A stretch of DNA of 49,465 nucleotides from Bacillota bacterium (GTDB lineage: Bacteria > Bacillota > Clostridia > Acetivibrionales > Acetivibrionaceae): NCBI GenBank assembly GCA_023398495.1, contig JAEWSG010000188.1:1-49465 (forward strand). The letters run 5' to 3'. The notes under the pieces are model-generated. The model did not search any database and was not told the DNA's origin. It saw only the letters and a program-made list of their open reading frames with translations. Below, in pieces: positions 1 to 8,226 of the stretch (its first letter is position 1; each line of letters begins with the position of its first letter). The position numbers and the translations under genes were made by a program.

Positions 1-226
1 AATGGAAGGTGCACGAAATGGCAAACTGTCGCAAGGGATGTTGGAGAGCGGCAGTGATGCTAAACAGTGCACTAACAAACAAAATAATAGCCAGACTAGG
101 GTATATCTCCATGTCTGACTACTATCAAAAAATCTGTGAAAACTAAAGAACCGCCGTATACCGAACGGTACGTACGTGCGGTGTGGGAGGTCGGCTAATC
201 AATTAATGGTTAGCCTCCTACCCGAT
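1..226 (+). mobile_element. Group II intron, 3' end (domains V and VI)
   Basis: After the maturase stop comes a domain V-like hairpin at about 148-184: stem CGTATACC, loop GAAC, and the return arm GGTACGTACG carrying the two-base CG bulge typical of this domain. A second hairpin, domain VI, follows at about 185-224 (GGCTAATCA pairing with TGGTTAGCC, closed by GGGAGG and CCTCC). The intron probably ends at CCGAT near position 226. The 5' part lies outside the window. The intron runs on the plus strand and ends 1-2 bases from the stop codon of the convergent carboxylesterase gene. Confidence 0.85.
3..146 (+). CDS. ltrA: Group II intron reverse transcriptase/maturase, C-terminal end (partial)
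   Basis: Only the last 47 codons are in the window; the gene begins upstream. The frame reads WKVHEMANCRKGCWRAA, then a stretch ending in ARLGYISMSDYYQKICEN and a stop. The HEMANxRKGxWR pattern is the usual C-terminal region of group II intron-encoded proteins. The full family protein has reverse transcriptase, maturase (domain X) and DNA-binding or endonuclease parts and helps the intron RNA splice and move into DNA. The stop is followed at once by the intron domain V/VI sequence, which supports the call. The symbol is the family name; the intron class is not determined. Confidence 0.85.
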   Translation, partial: WKVHEMANCRKGCWRAAVMLNSALTNKIIARLGYISMSDYYQKICEN

Positions 227-227
227 T

Positions 228-2261
228 TTACCATAGTAAAATTTTAACCAGACTTTTTACAGCTTCAGGCAGTGCTTCAACCTCAGCCAGAATTTCCTCC
301 CTGGTGTATTCCTTGTTCGTCATGCTGATCTTGGCTTCCTTAAAGTCCGCTTCAAAAGCTATACTTTTGGGGCCTTCATCATTTGACCATTTAACCCATT
401 CAGGAAGGTCTTCATCATTTTTGTTTGGATTTCCGGACTTGGCAAAAGCAGCTATATATGACATCATAGCTTTTTGAAGGTCTTTTCTTCCTTCTTCGTT
501 TTCTTCTGAAAATGATACATTACCCCATGTGTCATAATCCCATCCAAAGAAGAAGGACAATTCAAAGGCGTGTCCACTTCCAATAAGGAAATCAAAAGGC
601 TCGGCACCGGACCCTATACCACCCCAGTTGAAAACATAACAGTAAACATCGTCCTGATGTTTCTTTAAAATTCTGGCTACTGAATCTACTGTATTTGCTT
701 TCCAATACAATGAAGGGTATTTTCCACAAGCATCATACAGTTGTCTGTCTGCTTCTAGCGGCATTAATTGCTCAAGTGTTATCTCAGGCTCTGCAACTCC
801 GATGGCATTATAGACATTATACCAGGTGTATCCGCTGGAAGTTGGGACAAAGCCAAGCCAGGATGGCAGGAATGGCCGCATTTCATCCTTGTCGCTTCCA
901 AGTATTACAGGTACTTTATTATAGTTACCTGACTCGAACATTGAGGCTTGGCTGCCTGGTAATACCACTCCGTCAATAAACGGGGCAACAGTAGTAATTG
1001 AGCCGTATTGGTCCATAACTGAGCGTTCTATTTCCTTGTCGGTTTTGCTTCTCAGGTAGGCGGCGATTTGTTCATTAGTCATACCCGACCTGTATTCTGC
1101 CGCTAAAGTAAGATCTGTACACGTTCCGTCTGCCACAAGAAGATTGTCTATTGCTGCATTTGAACGTTCAATACCTGTTGAAAGCGGATAATTTACACCG
1201 CTTCCTCCGGAAGCTATAACTTTATTAAATAGTCCTTTTGCAAGAGGTGAGATCATAAGGTTTAAAGCGTGATAACCTCCGGTTGATTCACCGGCAACTG
1301 TCAGATTATCAGGATTACCACCGAATCCTTTTATGTTACGTTTTACCCATTTGAGGGCTTTAATCTGGTCAAGCGTACCGTAGTTGCCTGACTTGTCTTC
1401 GGCTGTTCCATCAGGGTTAAGTGCGGGATTGTAAAACCAGCCTAAAGGCCCTATTCTGAACTGAATGACAACAACAACCATATTGGAATCGCTTGCGAGT
1501 TTTGAAGCATCGTATTGTTCTGCTCCGCTGAATACATGACCTCCTCCATGAATCCACACGTAGACAGGGAGATTTTTTTCTTCGGTTTTTGGACGATATA
1601 CATTCAGGTACAGGCAGTCCTCTGAGCCTATAACGTAATTGAGCGGATTCCATTGATTATCCAGTGCAGGCTGAGTACAGCGTGTAAAGTCATATGTAGA
1701 AAAGCGGACTTTTTTCCAAGGCTTAGGATCTTTTGGAGCTTTCCATCTTAGTTCACCGACTGGTGGTTTTGCATATGGAATACCCATCCATGCCCAGCTA
1801 TTGTTGACAGCTTCTATACCGGCCACCCTACCAAAAGTTGTTTTTACTGTTGTTTTAGATGCATTTTTCAATGAGTTTATAGTATTATCTATGGATTGTA
1901 ATATTGGAAGCTGTTGATTTTCATCAATGAAAGCTGTGACTTTACATCTTATATCATAATTCAGTTTAATAACGGCTAGGGAATAGTTGCCGTTTTCAGT
2001 ACTTTTAATTACCCTATCAAGGTCTCTTGAAATTATCTTTTTATAACTAGGTCCATGCTTGCTTTTAAATGAGCTATCAGCCAATTTGTCGATCTGATCG
2101 GTAAGCACTTCCAGTGAATCAATTGGGCCCGGTGTCTTAACTGAAGGCTGAAGGAGACTTTCTGAAGCTTGATCAATGGTAGCACCGGCTGAAAATGTTA
2201 CACATGTGTTTGTAATTAGACAAATTACTATTACAAGTAACACTGACAATACTTTTTTCAT
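228..2261 (-). CDS. Secreted type-B carboxylesterase/lipase
   Basis: A 677-residue alpha/beta hydrolase of the COesterase family, which cleaves carboxylic esters. Residues 1-25 are a signal peptide. Residues about 30-135 form an extra N-terminal region that I do not recognise. The esterase domain starts near residue 140. Visible motifs are the oxyanion-hole HGGGHVFSG, the EDCLYLNVY signature and the nucleophile elbow GESTGG with Ser326 (most relatives have GESAGG). The triad is completed by Glu460 (LGSDKDEM) and His564 (GSGHAFEL). There is no dockerin, so it is probably a free exported enzyme. The ribosome binding site GGGGAGG lies just before the ATG. It stands alone; a group II intron ends against its stop codon. 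The natural substrate (hemicellulose acetyl or feruloyl esters, or lipids) cannot be read from the sequence. Confidence 0.88.
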   Translation of the reverse strand: MKKVLSVLLVIVICLITNTCVTFSAGATIDQASESLLQPSVKTPGPIDSLEVLTDQIDKLADSSFKSKHGPSYKKIISRDLDRVIKSTENGNYSLAVIKLNYDIRCKVTAFIDENQQLPILQSIDNTINSLKNASKTTVKTTFGRVAGIEAVNNSWAWMGIPYAKPPVGELRWKAPKDPKPWKKVRFSTYDFTRCTQPALDNQWNPLNYVIGSEDCLYLNVYRPKTEEKNLPVYVWIHGGGHVFSGAEQYDASKLASDSNMVVVVIQFRIGPLGWFYNPALNPDGTAEDKSGNYGTLDQIKALKWVKRNIKGFGGNPDNLTVAGESTGGYHALNLMISPLAKGLFNKVIASGGSGVNYPLSTGIERSNAAIDNLLVADGTCTDLTLAAEYRSGMTNEQIAAYLRSKTDKEIERSVMDQYGSITTVAPFIDGVVLPGSQASMFESGNYNKVPVILGSDKDEMRPFLPSWLGFVPTSSGYTWYNVYNAIGVAEPEITLEQLMPLEADRQLYDACGKYPSLYWKANTVDSVARILKKHQDDVYCYVFNWGGIGSGAEPFDFLIGSGHAFELSFFFGWDYDTWGNVSFSEENEEGRKDLQKAMMSYIAAFAKSGNPNKNDEDLPEWVKWSNDEGPKSIAFEADFKEAKISMTNKEYTREEILAEVEALPEAVKSLVKILLW

Positions 2262-2361
2262 TTTTTATTCCTCCCCTGATTATTGAAATATTTGTTTACT
2301 TATACTCTCAGTAACAGCCCTCCTTCTTAAAAAAACTATTTTTATGTTAACAATTACAGCT

Positions 2362-2390
2362 ATTACAATTTTATCAGATAAACATGACAA
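2362..2390 (-). promoter_or_regulatory. Putative sigma-A promoter of the carboxylesterase
   Basis: On the minus strand, TTGTCA (2385-2390) and TGTAAT (2362-2367) are separated by exactly 17 bases, about 100 bases upstream of the esterase ATG. Similarity to the consensus is good, but no transcription start is known. Confidence 0.45.
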
Positions 2391-2572
2391 AAAAAGATAT
2401 GTCCAAAACTTTAATCCCATATTTAGCATACTATGCTAACCCATAAAACGGAATGTATTAATGAGAAAGGCTATCCTTGATGAAAAAGGCCTTTTGGGTG
2501 AATCCGGTAAAGTGGTGCTTGAGAAAGATGTTGCTTAAGTCTCCTGTTGGCTCCTTTGAGACAAATCTAAGA

Positions 2573-2609
2573 AAGATAGCTATGGCAAAGCCTTATAGCT
2601 ATCTTTTTT
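2573..2609 (-). terminator. Terminator hairpin downstream of the TPM gene
   Basis: AAGATAGCTAT pairs with ATAGCTATCTT around a short GGC/GCC inner stem. It lies about 55 bases past the stop of the minus-strand TPM gene. The T-run is stronger on the plus strand, so it may work in both directions. Confidence 0.6.
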
Positions 2610-2663
2610 ATGAGTGTTTGTCAGTAATTAGGCAAACGTTTTCTATTAGCCTTTTACGGATTG

Positions 2664-3488
2664 TCAGAATCGTCCACCGCCACCGCCGTGACTTCTTCCG
2701 CTGCTGCCCCTGTGTGTACTGCTTCTGCCGCTGCCACCACCTGAATTACGTTCAATTCTGGTTCGGGTAGTTGTTTCTCTAAGGTAGATATCGGAATTTT
2801 CAGAAAGAGCAAAGGAACCGCCTTCTTCATAAGTTCGGTTGTTAATTGTTACTTTCCCTTTACTCGAATAAGAAACTATGGCAGTTGCAATTATAGATAT
2901 AGCTAAGGCAATAAGATAAATATACCAGGTTCTCATTAATCTAGATACCTTATCTAGATAAGAAGGATTAGAATAGGGAGGGTCGCCTTCAACTCTGTAT
3001 TGCCCTTTTGGAATACCTGAAGTTGCATAGCTGTCAACATCGTTAAGGAATTTCCGGCAGGCATCAGAATAATTAGCATTGGAAAGCGAGCCTGTTACAT
3101 GATCTACCATATATTTTATTCTGATATCTGTAAAAATATCAATTGCATTACCTTCCGTAGATATCCATACTTCTCCTTCCTGCATATTAACCAGCATCAA
3201 CAAGCCGGAGTGCTTTTTATCCAGACCATAGTCATTGTAATCATAATAATCATCGGCATAATCCATTGATGATTTACCTTCGGTATTATCAGTAATAACT
3301 ATGACGGTATCGAGTATATGAGTTTCCTTTATAGAATCAATTTTTGTTTGAAGCTCTGAAATTTCACTATCGGTAAGGTAACCCATATTATCTATGACAT
3401 TGTTTGGATTAGATGCATAGGCAAGGGTGCCAGCTAAAAGCGAAACAAGCATAAAAACCAACAAAACAATACTAAGTTTCCTAAACAA
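2664..3488 (-). CDS. TPM-domain membrane-anchored protein (YgcG family)
   Basis: The protein has a signal peptide or N-terminal membrane segment (residues 1-25), a TPM domain at about 30-160 (starts near NVIDNMGYLTDSE, with DTVIVITDNTEG), a second membrane segment near 190-210 and a C-terminal tail very rich in Gly, Ser, Arg and His ending in GGGGGRF. Such proteins are widespread; some TPM domains have phosphatase activity or help photosystem repair in plants, but the bacterial role is not settled. I chose the TTG start at 3488: GGGAGGTG lies 8 bases ahead of it and a clean signal peptide follows. An ATG at 3509 is further upstream but lies before that ribosome binding site. The gene overlaps the end of the zinc-ribbon gene by 8 bases, so the two are co-transcribed and probably work together. 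Confidence 0.8.
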   Translation of the reverse strand: MFRKLSIVLLVFMLVSLLAGTLAYASNPNNVIDNMGYLTDSEISELQTKIDSIKETHILDTVIVITDNTEGKSSMDYADDYYDYNDYGLDKKHSGLLMLVNMQEGEVWISTEGNAIDIFTDIRIKYMVDHVTGSLSNANYSDACRKFLNDVDSYATSGIPKGQYRVEGDPPYSNPSYLDKVSRLMRTWYIYLIALAISIIATAIVSYSSKGKVTINNRTYEEGGSFALSENSDIYLRETTTRTRIERNSGGGSGRSSTHRGSSGRSHGGGGGRF

Positions 3489-4509
3489 ATAAAGCACCTC
3501 CCAAAACACAAATTATAAATGCTACAATGAATACCACCGAGGCAAATATCAACTGTTTTATGCGGCTGATAGGTGTATCTCCGACCACTTTGCCTGTTTG
3601 ACCGTTTATTATAAATATGTGATCTTTGCCTTTAAACTTGTTTATCAGAAGATAAATAGGCAGCATGGCATAAGAAGCATCAATTTGAGATAAATTAACA
3701 TTTCTTTCTCTTACGATGAAAGATGAATATCCTGTCACAGTACTTTTGAGCCTATCCTCAATATAGTCTTCGGCTCTTTTTTGCATGGTAGTTTTGGCCT
3801 CATCGGACTCAACATCATACTTTTCAGCCATAAATCCAGACATATACTTCATGGAGAAATCAGTCATATCGTTGTAATCAAAAGGTTCTGCCATATACAT
3901 AAATTTATCGTCCAGCTTCTTTGAAGCGTCGACGGGAATTCTGTTATAACGTGCATTACCACGTCGGTTAACAAGGAAAAACTTTGTATTGGTATACCGA
4001 TAATTGCCCTGGGTCCACGATCTTACCATGGTTGCTTCACCGCTAATTTTACCATCGGCTTTGCAGTCAAAGAGCCAATATGGTGCATATATACCGGTAA
4101 CCTTGTCAATTTCCTCTTTCTGTTTAAACTCATCGGGAGCAAGCAGCTTTTTATTGATCCATGCTTTATAAATATCTCTGGCTTGTTCCTTTATGAGCTT
4201 GAATGGAATTACACTTTTTGGTTTAAAACGACCAGAAAATCTTGTCTTTATAATAGTAGGGCTTTTGCAATAAATACAAAAGGTCGCAGAAGTAGTAGCA
4301 TCTGCAATTAATTCAGCTCCGCAACTATCACATTTATAAGAGTCCAACTCAGCCATATCCTGATCAGGAGCTTCCTCTTTGCGTACGCTGTCTAACTGAT
4401 CAAGTTCAAATTCGCTTGAACAGTAATTGCATTTCCAGTTCTGAGTAAGCGGGGAAAATTCCAAAGGCGCATTACAACTTGGGCATTTGTATTCTTTTAC
4501 TGAATTCAT
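3481..4509 (-). CDS. Zinc-ribbon membrane protein (partner of TPM protein)
   Basis: A 342-residue protein with two zinc ribbons at the N-terminus: CPSC...CNYC (residues about 9-30) and CDSC...CIYC (about 60-81). A middle domain of about 220 residues of unknown role follows, then a single membrane segment at the extreme C-terminus (IFASVVFIVAFIICVLGGAL). The ribbons resemble those of primosomal and transcription-factor-like proteins, and automatic tools often call such genes primosomal protein N'-like, but there is no helicase here. An AAGGAG-like site lies before the ATG. It is the first gene of a two-gene operon with the TPM protein. Function is unknown; a membrane protein-quality or envelope role is a guess from the pairing. 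Confidence 0.75.
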   Translation of the reverse strand: MNSVKEYKCPSCNAPLEFSPLTQNWKCNYCSSEFELDQLDSVRKEEAPDQDMAELDSYKCDSCGAELIADATTSATFCIYCKSPTIIKTRFSGRFKPKSVIPFKLIKEQARDIYKAWINKKLLAPDEFKQKEEIDKVTGIYAPYWLFDCKADGKISGEATMVRSWTQGNYRYTNTKFFLVNRRGNARYNRIPVDASKKLDDKFMYMAEPFDYNDMTDFSMKYMSGFMAEKYDVESDEAKTTMQKRAEDYIEDRLKSTVTGYSSFIVRERNVNLSQIDASYAMLPIYLLINKFKGKDHIFIINGQTGKVVGDTPISRIKQLIFASVVFIVAFIICVLGGALFV

Positions 4510-4628
4510 TTTTATTCTCCTTGTTTTGAATTGCTAAAAATGTTATTTCAGAATAATTGCAAATTGATATTATATATAAATTATACATTTCAATAAATCG
4601 GTAGTCAAACATTTGCTAAGTTTTGGTG

Positions 4629-4934
4629 TTACTGAATATTCACTCGGTTTGACGCCCCTTTTTTTATAGGGATATACAAAGCAAGCAGAAAAATAAGTAA
4701 TGTAGCAAAAGCTACAAAAATCACAAAAGGAGATGGTGGTGTTGAAATATAAAGGGCTGAGGAGCCATTGGTGTGATTGGATAAAATTGTAATGGAACCG
4801 TTGGTACTATTCGTTGCTCCAACCATTTTTAAGTGTTTGATAATGTTTAGTGTTCCCATCAGAAAGCACAGAGATATTACAAAGCTCAATGAAAAATGCT
4901 TAAGAAAATTCCAGTGCTGTATGAATTTTTTCAT
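4629..4934 (-). CDS. Small two-helix membrane protein, unknown function
   Basis: A 101-residue protein with membrane segments at about 12-32 (FSLSFVISLCFLMGTLNII) and 68-90 (PFVIFVAFATLLIFLLALYI). Between them is a polar, Asn/Ser/Thr-rich outer or inner loop. AAAGGGGA lies 6 bases before the ATG. No family is recognised. The gene stands alone after the zinc-ribbon/TPM operon. Confidence 0.6.
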   Translation of the reverse strand: MKKFIQHWNFLKHFSLSFVISLCFLMGTLNIIKHLKMVGATNSTNGSITILSNHTNGSSALYISTPPSPFVIFVAFATLLIFLLALYIPIKKGASNRVNIQ

Positions 4935-5458
4935 ATTAATCCCCTTTAACTATATTGAACGCGACAAAGACTTTACATCACGCTTCAATTTCCTTGATTT
5001 ATTATCGTGAAAATTCAATTTGTCATAGTAAAATCATTTTAACGATTTAAATAGTAAAAAATGTTATATTGAATTATATCATACCGGAACGGAAGCTGCA
5101 ATCAAAGATAATACCCGTCAAAGATGAAGCACAAAAATAAAACATAAAGAAATTAAGGCTTGTGCAGATCATTAAAGTCATTTTTCGCGTTCTTATTTTT
5201 ACAGGCTACTAAATGGGCAATCTATCTAATTAATAGTATAAAAATTCCTTTACTTGATTTTTGTGTAAAGAAGAAATCAGGTCATAGCATGCATAAAAAG
5301 AACCGATTAGCCAGATCGACATTTTCTCAATAGCTGCTACAGCAGTATTTAAGTAAATGTAGTCACCATTATATAAAGTCGAAAACAGCCTTAGGGAATT
5401 GGAATCCATTCTCTTGTCCTTACTAGTTTCGATAATTGTCCTATCATTCTAAAGTATT
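4935..5458. other. Long intergenic region without a supported gene
   Basis: These 524 bases lie upstream of the 101-residue protein gene and downstream of the MltG-like gene. They are AT-rich with scattered stops in all frames. The only recurrent sequence seen is a 25-base motif at 4953-4977 that is found again at 20662-20686. No clear terminator or RNA was found. Confidence 0.4.
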
Positions 5459-5803
5459 TCAACCTTTGTTCTGATTCCAATTTAATATCTCCAATACTTT
5501 TTCAAATGTATGTGCTGAATTAATAGTATATGTTCCGGCTTTTAATTTTAGGTTCTTTTCTTTCATATATTTAATCATTTTATTTCTTTCTTTTGCAACC
5601 CAAACATCAAATTCTTTTCCATCTTCAAACACAGTATAGTCACTGTTTTGGGTTGTTTCAACTGTAAATTCCTTTCCAATTCCAGTCAATCCTTGTGATT
5701 TCAAATTTTTATTGAATTTATTATTACTAGATATTGTTATTGTTGTAATTGTAATACCTATTAATATTACAGCAACCCCAATTCCTATAAACACTTTTTT
5801 CAA
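5459..5803 (-). CDS. Short membrane-anchored MltG/YceG-like protein
   Basis: A 114-residue protein with one N-terminal membrane segment (residues about 5-27) and an outside part. Its C-terminal stretch, LKLKAGTYTINSAHTFEKVL, resembles the LysM-like segment before the catalytic domain of endolytic murein transglycosylase MltG, but the catalytic domain is absent. It may be a stand-alone accessory form found in some clostridia, or a truncated relic; both ends look intact. The start is TTG, with GGGGGTGA 7 bases upstream. The gene lies alone on the minus strand and points away from the xylanase. Confidence 0.6.
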   Translation of the reverse strand: MKKVFIGIGVAVILIGITITTITISSNNKFNKNLKSQGLTGIGKEFTVETTQNSDYTVFEDGKEFDVWVAKERNKMIKYMKEKNLKLKAGTYTINSAHTFEKVLEILNWNQNKG

Positions 5804-6230
5804 AATATGTCACCCCCTAATTTTCGGTTCATTATACCATTTTTTGAAAATAAAATCAATATCTGTTGTTTATCCGTCAGATTGATACCCGTTGAGAGGT
5901 GTATATTGTTTAAGTTAAGAAAAATATGGAAGAAACATAGTGAAGTAAGTTTTTTATTAAACGCACCCCCGTTGCGGCAAACAGCTGAACAACTTCTTAT
6001 AAAAAAGTTTGATAAAAAAACAAAAAAGCCCGTCTAAAAAAATTTTCTTGCCGAATTTTATAATAAATATGCATTAATGTAGTTTTTAGACGATTTAAAT
6101 CTTAGCGTGTTGAATCCACATCATAAAGAGTCAAACTATAATATGACCGAAAATAAATAAGCATGACTACCTGATTTTAGTCATACCTTATTTATTTCTT
6201 ATAAAAATTTATTAAATTAGGAGGAAAAGT
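5804..6230. other. Leader region upstream of the xylanase
   Basis: This 427-base gap holds the promoter area of two divergent genes. It contains a long motif at about 5970-6026 that recurs at 28030-28087, a perfect 10-bp inverted repeat (6031-6040 with 6083-6092), a TATAAT box at 6137-6142 without a well-spaced -35 box, and AGGAGG directly before the xylanase ATG. A 76-codon open frame at 5807-6037 has no ribosome binding site and is not called. Confidence 0.5.
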
Positions 6231-8144
6231 ATGTTAAAGAAAAAGTTAATTACCTTTTTGACTGTCAGTGCAATGCTGGCTGGCAGCATTGTTGGAAGTT
6301 TTTCAGGGGACACGAAGGTAACTGCCGCAAACCTGATTAGCGACGATTTTGAAGCTGGAATAAGCGGTTGGGGACCAAGAGGAGATGAAACAGTTGAACT
6401 TAGCACAGAACAAGCTCATTCGGGAGCATACAGCTTAAAAGTGAGTAACCGAACTCAAACCTGGAATGGGCCGCAGGTTGATAAATCAGATACTTTAACC
6501 TTAGGAGAAACATATACCTTGTCGGTTTATCTGAAATATGTCGGAGATGAATATGCAGGCAGACAAAGATTCAGTTTGCAGTTGCAATATAATAATGGTG
6601 AGGATGTATATGCAAACATTAAGACGATTGATGTAAATAAGGGAACATGGACTTTGTTAGAAGGACAGCTTACAGTTCCCCTTGACGCAAACGACGTGAA
6701 AATCTATGTAGAGACTGAGTGGAAAGCATCTCCAAGCACTCAGGATTTTTTGGATTTTTACATAGACGATTTTACAGCAATGCCTGCAACTTTGCCTGAA
6801 ATTGAAAAGAATATTGCAAGCTTAAAGGATGTTTTTTCAGGGTACTTCAGAGTTGGTGGTGCCAACTCGGCGAGTGAACTGGCTCCAAAGCCTGCAAAAG
6901 AACTTTTCCTTAAGCATTATAATAATATGACGCTTGGAAATGAGTTGAAACCTGACTCTGTACTAGACTACAACGCTACCATAGCTTATATGGAAGCAAA
7001 TCCTGGTGATGAGGTAAACCCTCAGGTCAGCCTCAGGGCTGCAAAGACACAGCTTGATTTTGCAAGAGATAATAACTTTCCGGTAAGAGGTCATGTATTG
7101 GTATGGCATGCCCAAACTCCTGATTGGTTCTTTAGAGAAAACTATTCACAAGATGAATCTGCACCATGGGCTTCAAAAGAAGTTATGCTTAAAAGGCTTG
7201 AAAATTATATAAAAAATCTTATGGAACTTATTGAAAAAGAGTATCCGACAGTAGACTTTTATGCATGGGATGTTGTAAATGAGGCGGTTGATCCTAATAC
7301 TTCAACAGGAATGAGAAACCCCGGCTCAAACAACAAGACTTCCGGGAACTCATTATGGATGCAGACAGTTGGCGAAGAGTTTATAGTTAAAGCGTTTGAA
7401 TACGCAAGAAAATATGCTCCCGAAGATTGTAAGCTATTCTATAATGACTATAACGAATATGAAGACAGGAAACTGAATTTTATCGTAAATATACTTACAA
7501 ACCTCAAAACTAAAGGTTTGGTAGATGGTATGGGCATGCAGTCTCACTGGACTATGGATTACCCAAGTCTCAGCATGGTTGAAAATGCTGTAAGGAAGTA
7601 TGATGCATTAGGTTTGGAAGTTCAGCTAACAGAGATAGACATTAACAATAGTGACAATAGTACATCAGGTCTGGAAAGGCAGGCAACGCGTTATCAACAA
7701 TTTATTTCTAAAATTGCAGATCTTAAGAAAGAAGGTCTGAATATAACTGCGATAATATTCTGGGGTGTGACAGATGCAACAAGTTGGCTTGGTGGTGCTC
7801 CACTACTGTTTAATGGGGAATACAAAGCAAAACCTGCTTTCTATTCTATAGTTAACAATATTACACCTATAGCAACTTCCACGGCAACTTCAAAACCTAC
7901 TCCTACAGCAACACCTACTGCTTCTAAGGTGATAATAGGGGATTTGAGCGGGGACAAGGCGTTTAACTCAATAGATTTCGGATTGATGAGACAATACATG
8001 CTTGGCATTATAAAAAGCTTCCCAGTGGGAGATGCCGGGGTGATAGCTGCTGATGTAAATGGGGATGGAAAAGTTAACTCAATAGATTTTGCATTGATGA
8101 GAAGTAAGTTGCTTGGTATTATCAATAAATTTCCAGCAGAATAA
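6231..8144 (+). CDS. Cellulosomal endo-1,4-beta-xylanase (CBM22-GH10-dockerin I)
   Basis: A secreted 637-residue enzyme that cuts beta-1,4-xylan. A signal peptide spans about 1-33. A CBM22 xylan-binding module lies at about 35-185 and the GH10 catalytic barrel at about 195-545. The acid/base is Glu351 (WDVVNEAVD) and the nucleophile Glu468 (QLTEIDIN). A Thr/Pro/Ala linker (about 550-567) leads to a type I dockerin with two calcium-binding repeats (GDLSGDKAFNSIDFGLMR and ADVNGDGKVNSIDFALMR), which docks the enzyme onto scaffoldin cohesins. Order and size match C. thermocellum XynC, but orthology is not proven here. AGGAGG precedes the ATG. A strong terminator follows. It stands alone with a long leader, as usual for separately regulated cellulosomal genes. 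Confidence 0.97.
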   Translation: MLKKKLITFLTVSAMLAGSIVGSFSGDTKVTAANLISDDFEAGISGWGPRGDETVELSTEQAHSGAYSLKVSNRTQTWNGPQVDKSDTLTLGETYTLSVYLKYVGDEYAGRQRFSLQLQYNNGEDVYANIKTIDVNKGTWTLLEGQLTVPLDANDVKIYVETEWKASPSTQDFLDFYIDDFTAMPATLPEIEKNIASLKDVFSGYFRVGGANSASELAPKPAKELFLKHYNNMTLGNELKPDSVLDYNATIAYMEANPGDEVNPQVSLRAAKTQLDFARDNNFPVRGHVLVWHAQTPDWFFRENYSQDESAPWASKEVMLKRLENYIKNLMELIEKEYPTVDFYAWDVVNEAVDPNTSTGMRNPGSNNKTSGNSLWMQTVGEEFIVKAFEYARKYAPEDCKLFYNDYNEYEDRKLNFIVNILTNLKTKGLVDGMGMQSHWTMDYPSLSMVENAVRKYDALGLEVQLTEIDINNSDNSTSGLERQATRYQQFISKIADLKKEGLNITAIIFWGVTDATSWLGGAPLLFNGEYKAKPAFYSIVNNITPIATSTATSKPTPTATPTASKVIIGDLSGDKAFNSIDFGLMRQYMLGIIKSFPVGDAGVIAADVNGDGKVNSIDFALMRSKLLGIINKFPAE

Positions 8145-8168
8145 TAAAACTGTCTGAAAATTCTATTT

Positions 8169-8222
8169 AATCTCTCCAGATAATATATATACTGTAGAAT
8201 ATATTATCTGGGGAGATTTTTG
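8169..8222 (+). terminator. Strong terminator/attenuator between xylanase and patatin gene
   Basis: A 20-bp stem (8169-8188 with 8199-8218, one G-U wobble) has a 10-base loop and a following T-run. It ends xylanase transcription. The right arm contains GGGGAG, the only good ribosome binding site for the patatin gene at 8227, so the folded form would also hide that site. Confidence 0.85.
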
Positions 8223-8226
8223 TAAA

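Larger units (their letters stand above)
2262..2663. other. Intergenic region between esterase and TPM gene
   Basis: This 402-base gap holds the esterase promoter and leader, and a terminator hairpin at 2573-2609. A 25-codon open frame at 2461-2538 (starts MRKAILDEKGLLGESG) looks protein-like in composition but has no ribosome binding site; it may be a gene remnant and is not called. Confidence 0.5.

Noticed and set aside
2461..2538. 25-codon open frame beginning MRKAILDEKGLL
   Set aside because: Protein-like in composition but very short and without a ribosome binding site; it may be a remnant of a gene.
2477..2770. 97-codon plus-strand open frame starting MMKKAFWVN
   Set aside because: It overlaps the end of the TPM gene on the other strand and the terminator; its Cys/Arg-rich end is the reverse reading of the Gly/Ser-rich tail. 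No ribosome binding site.
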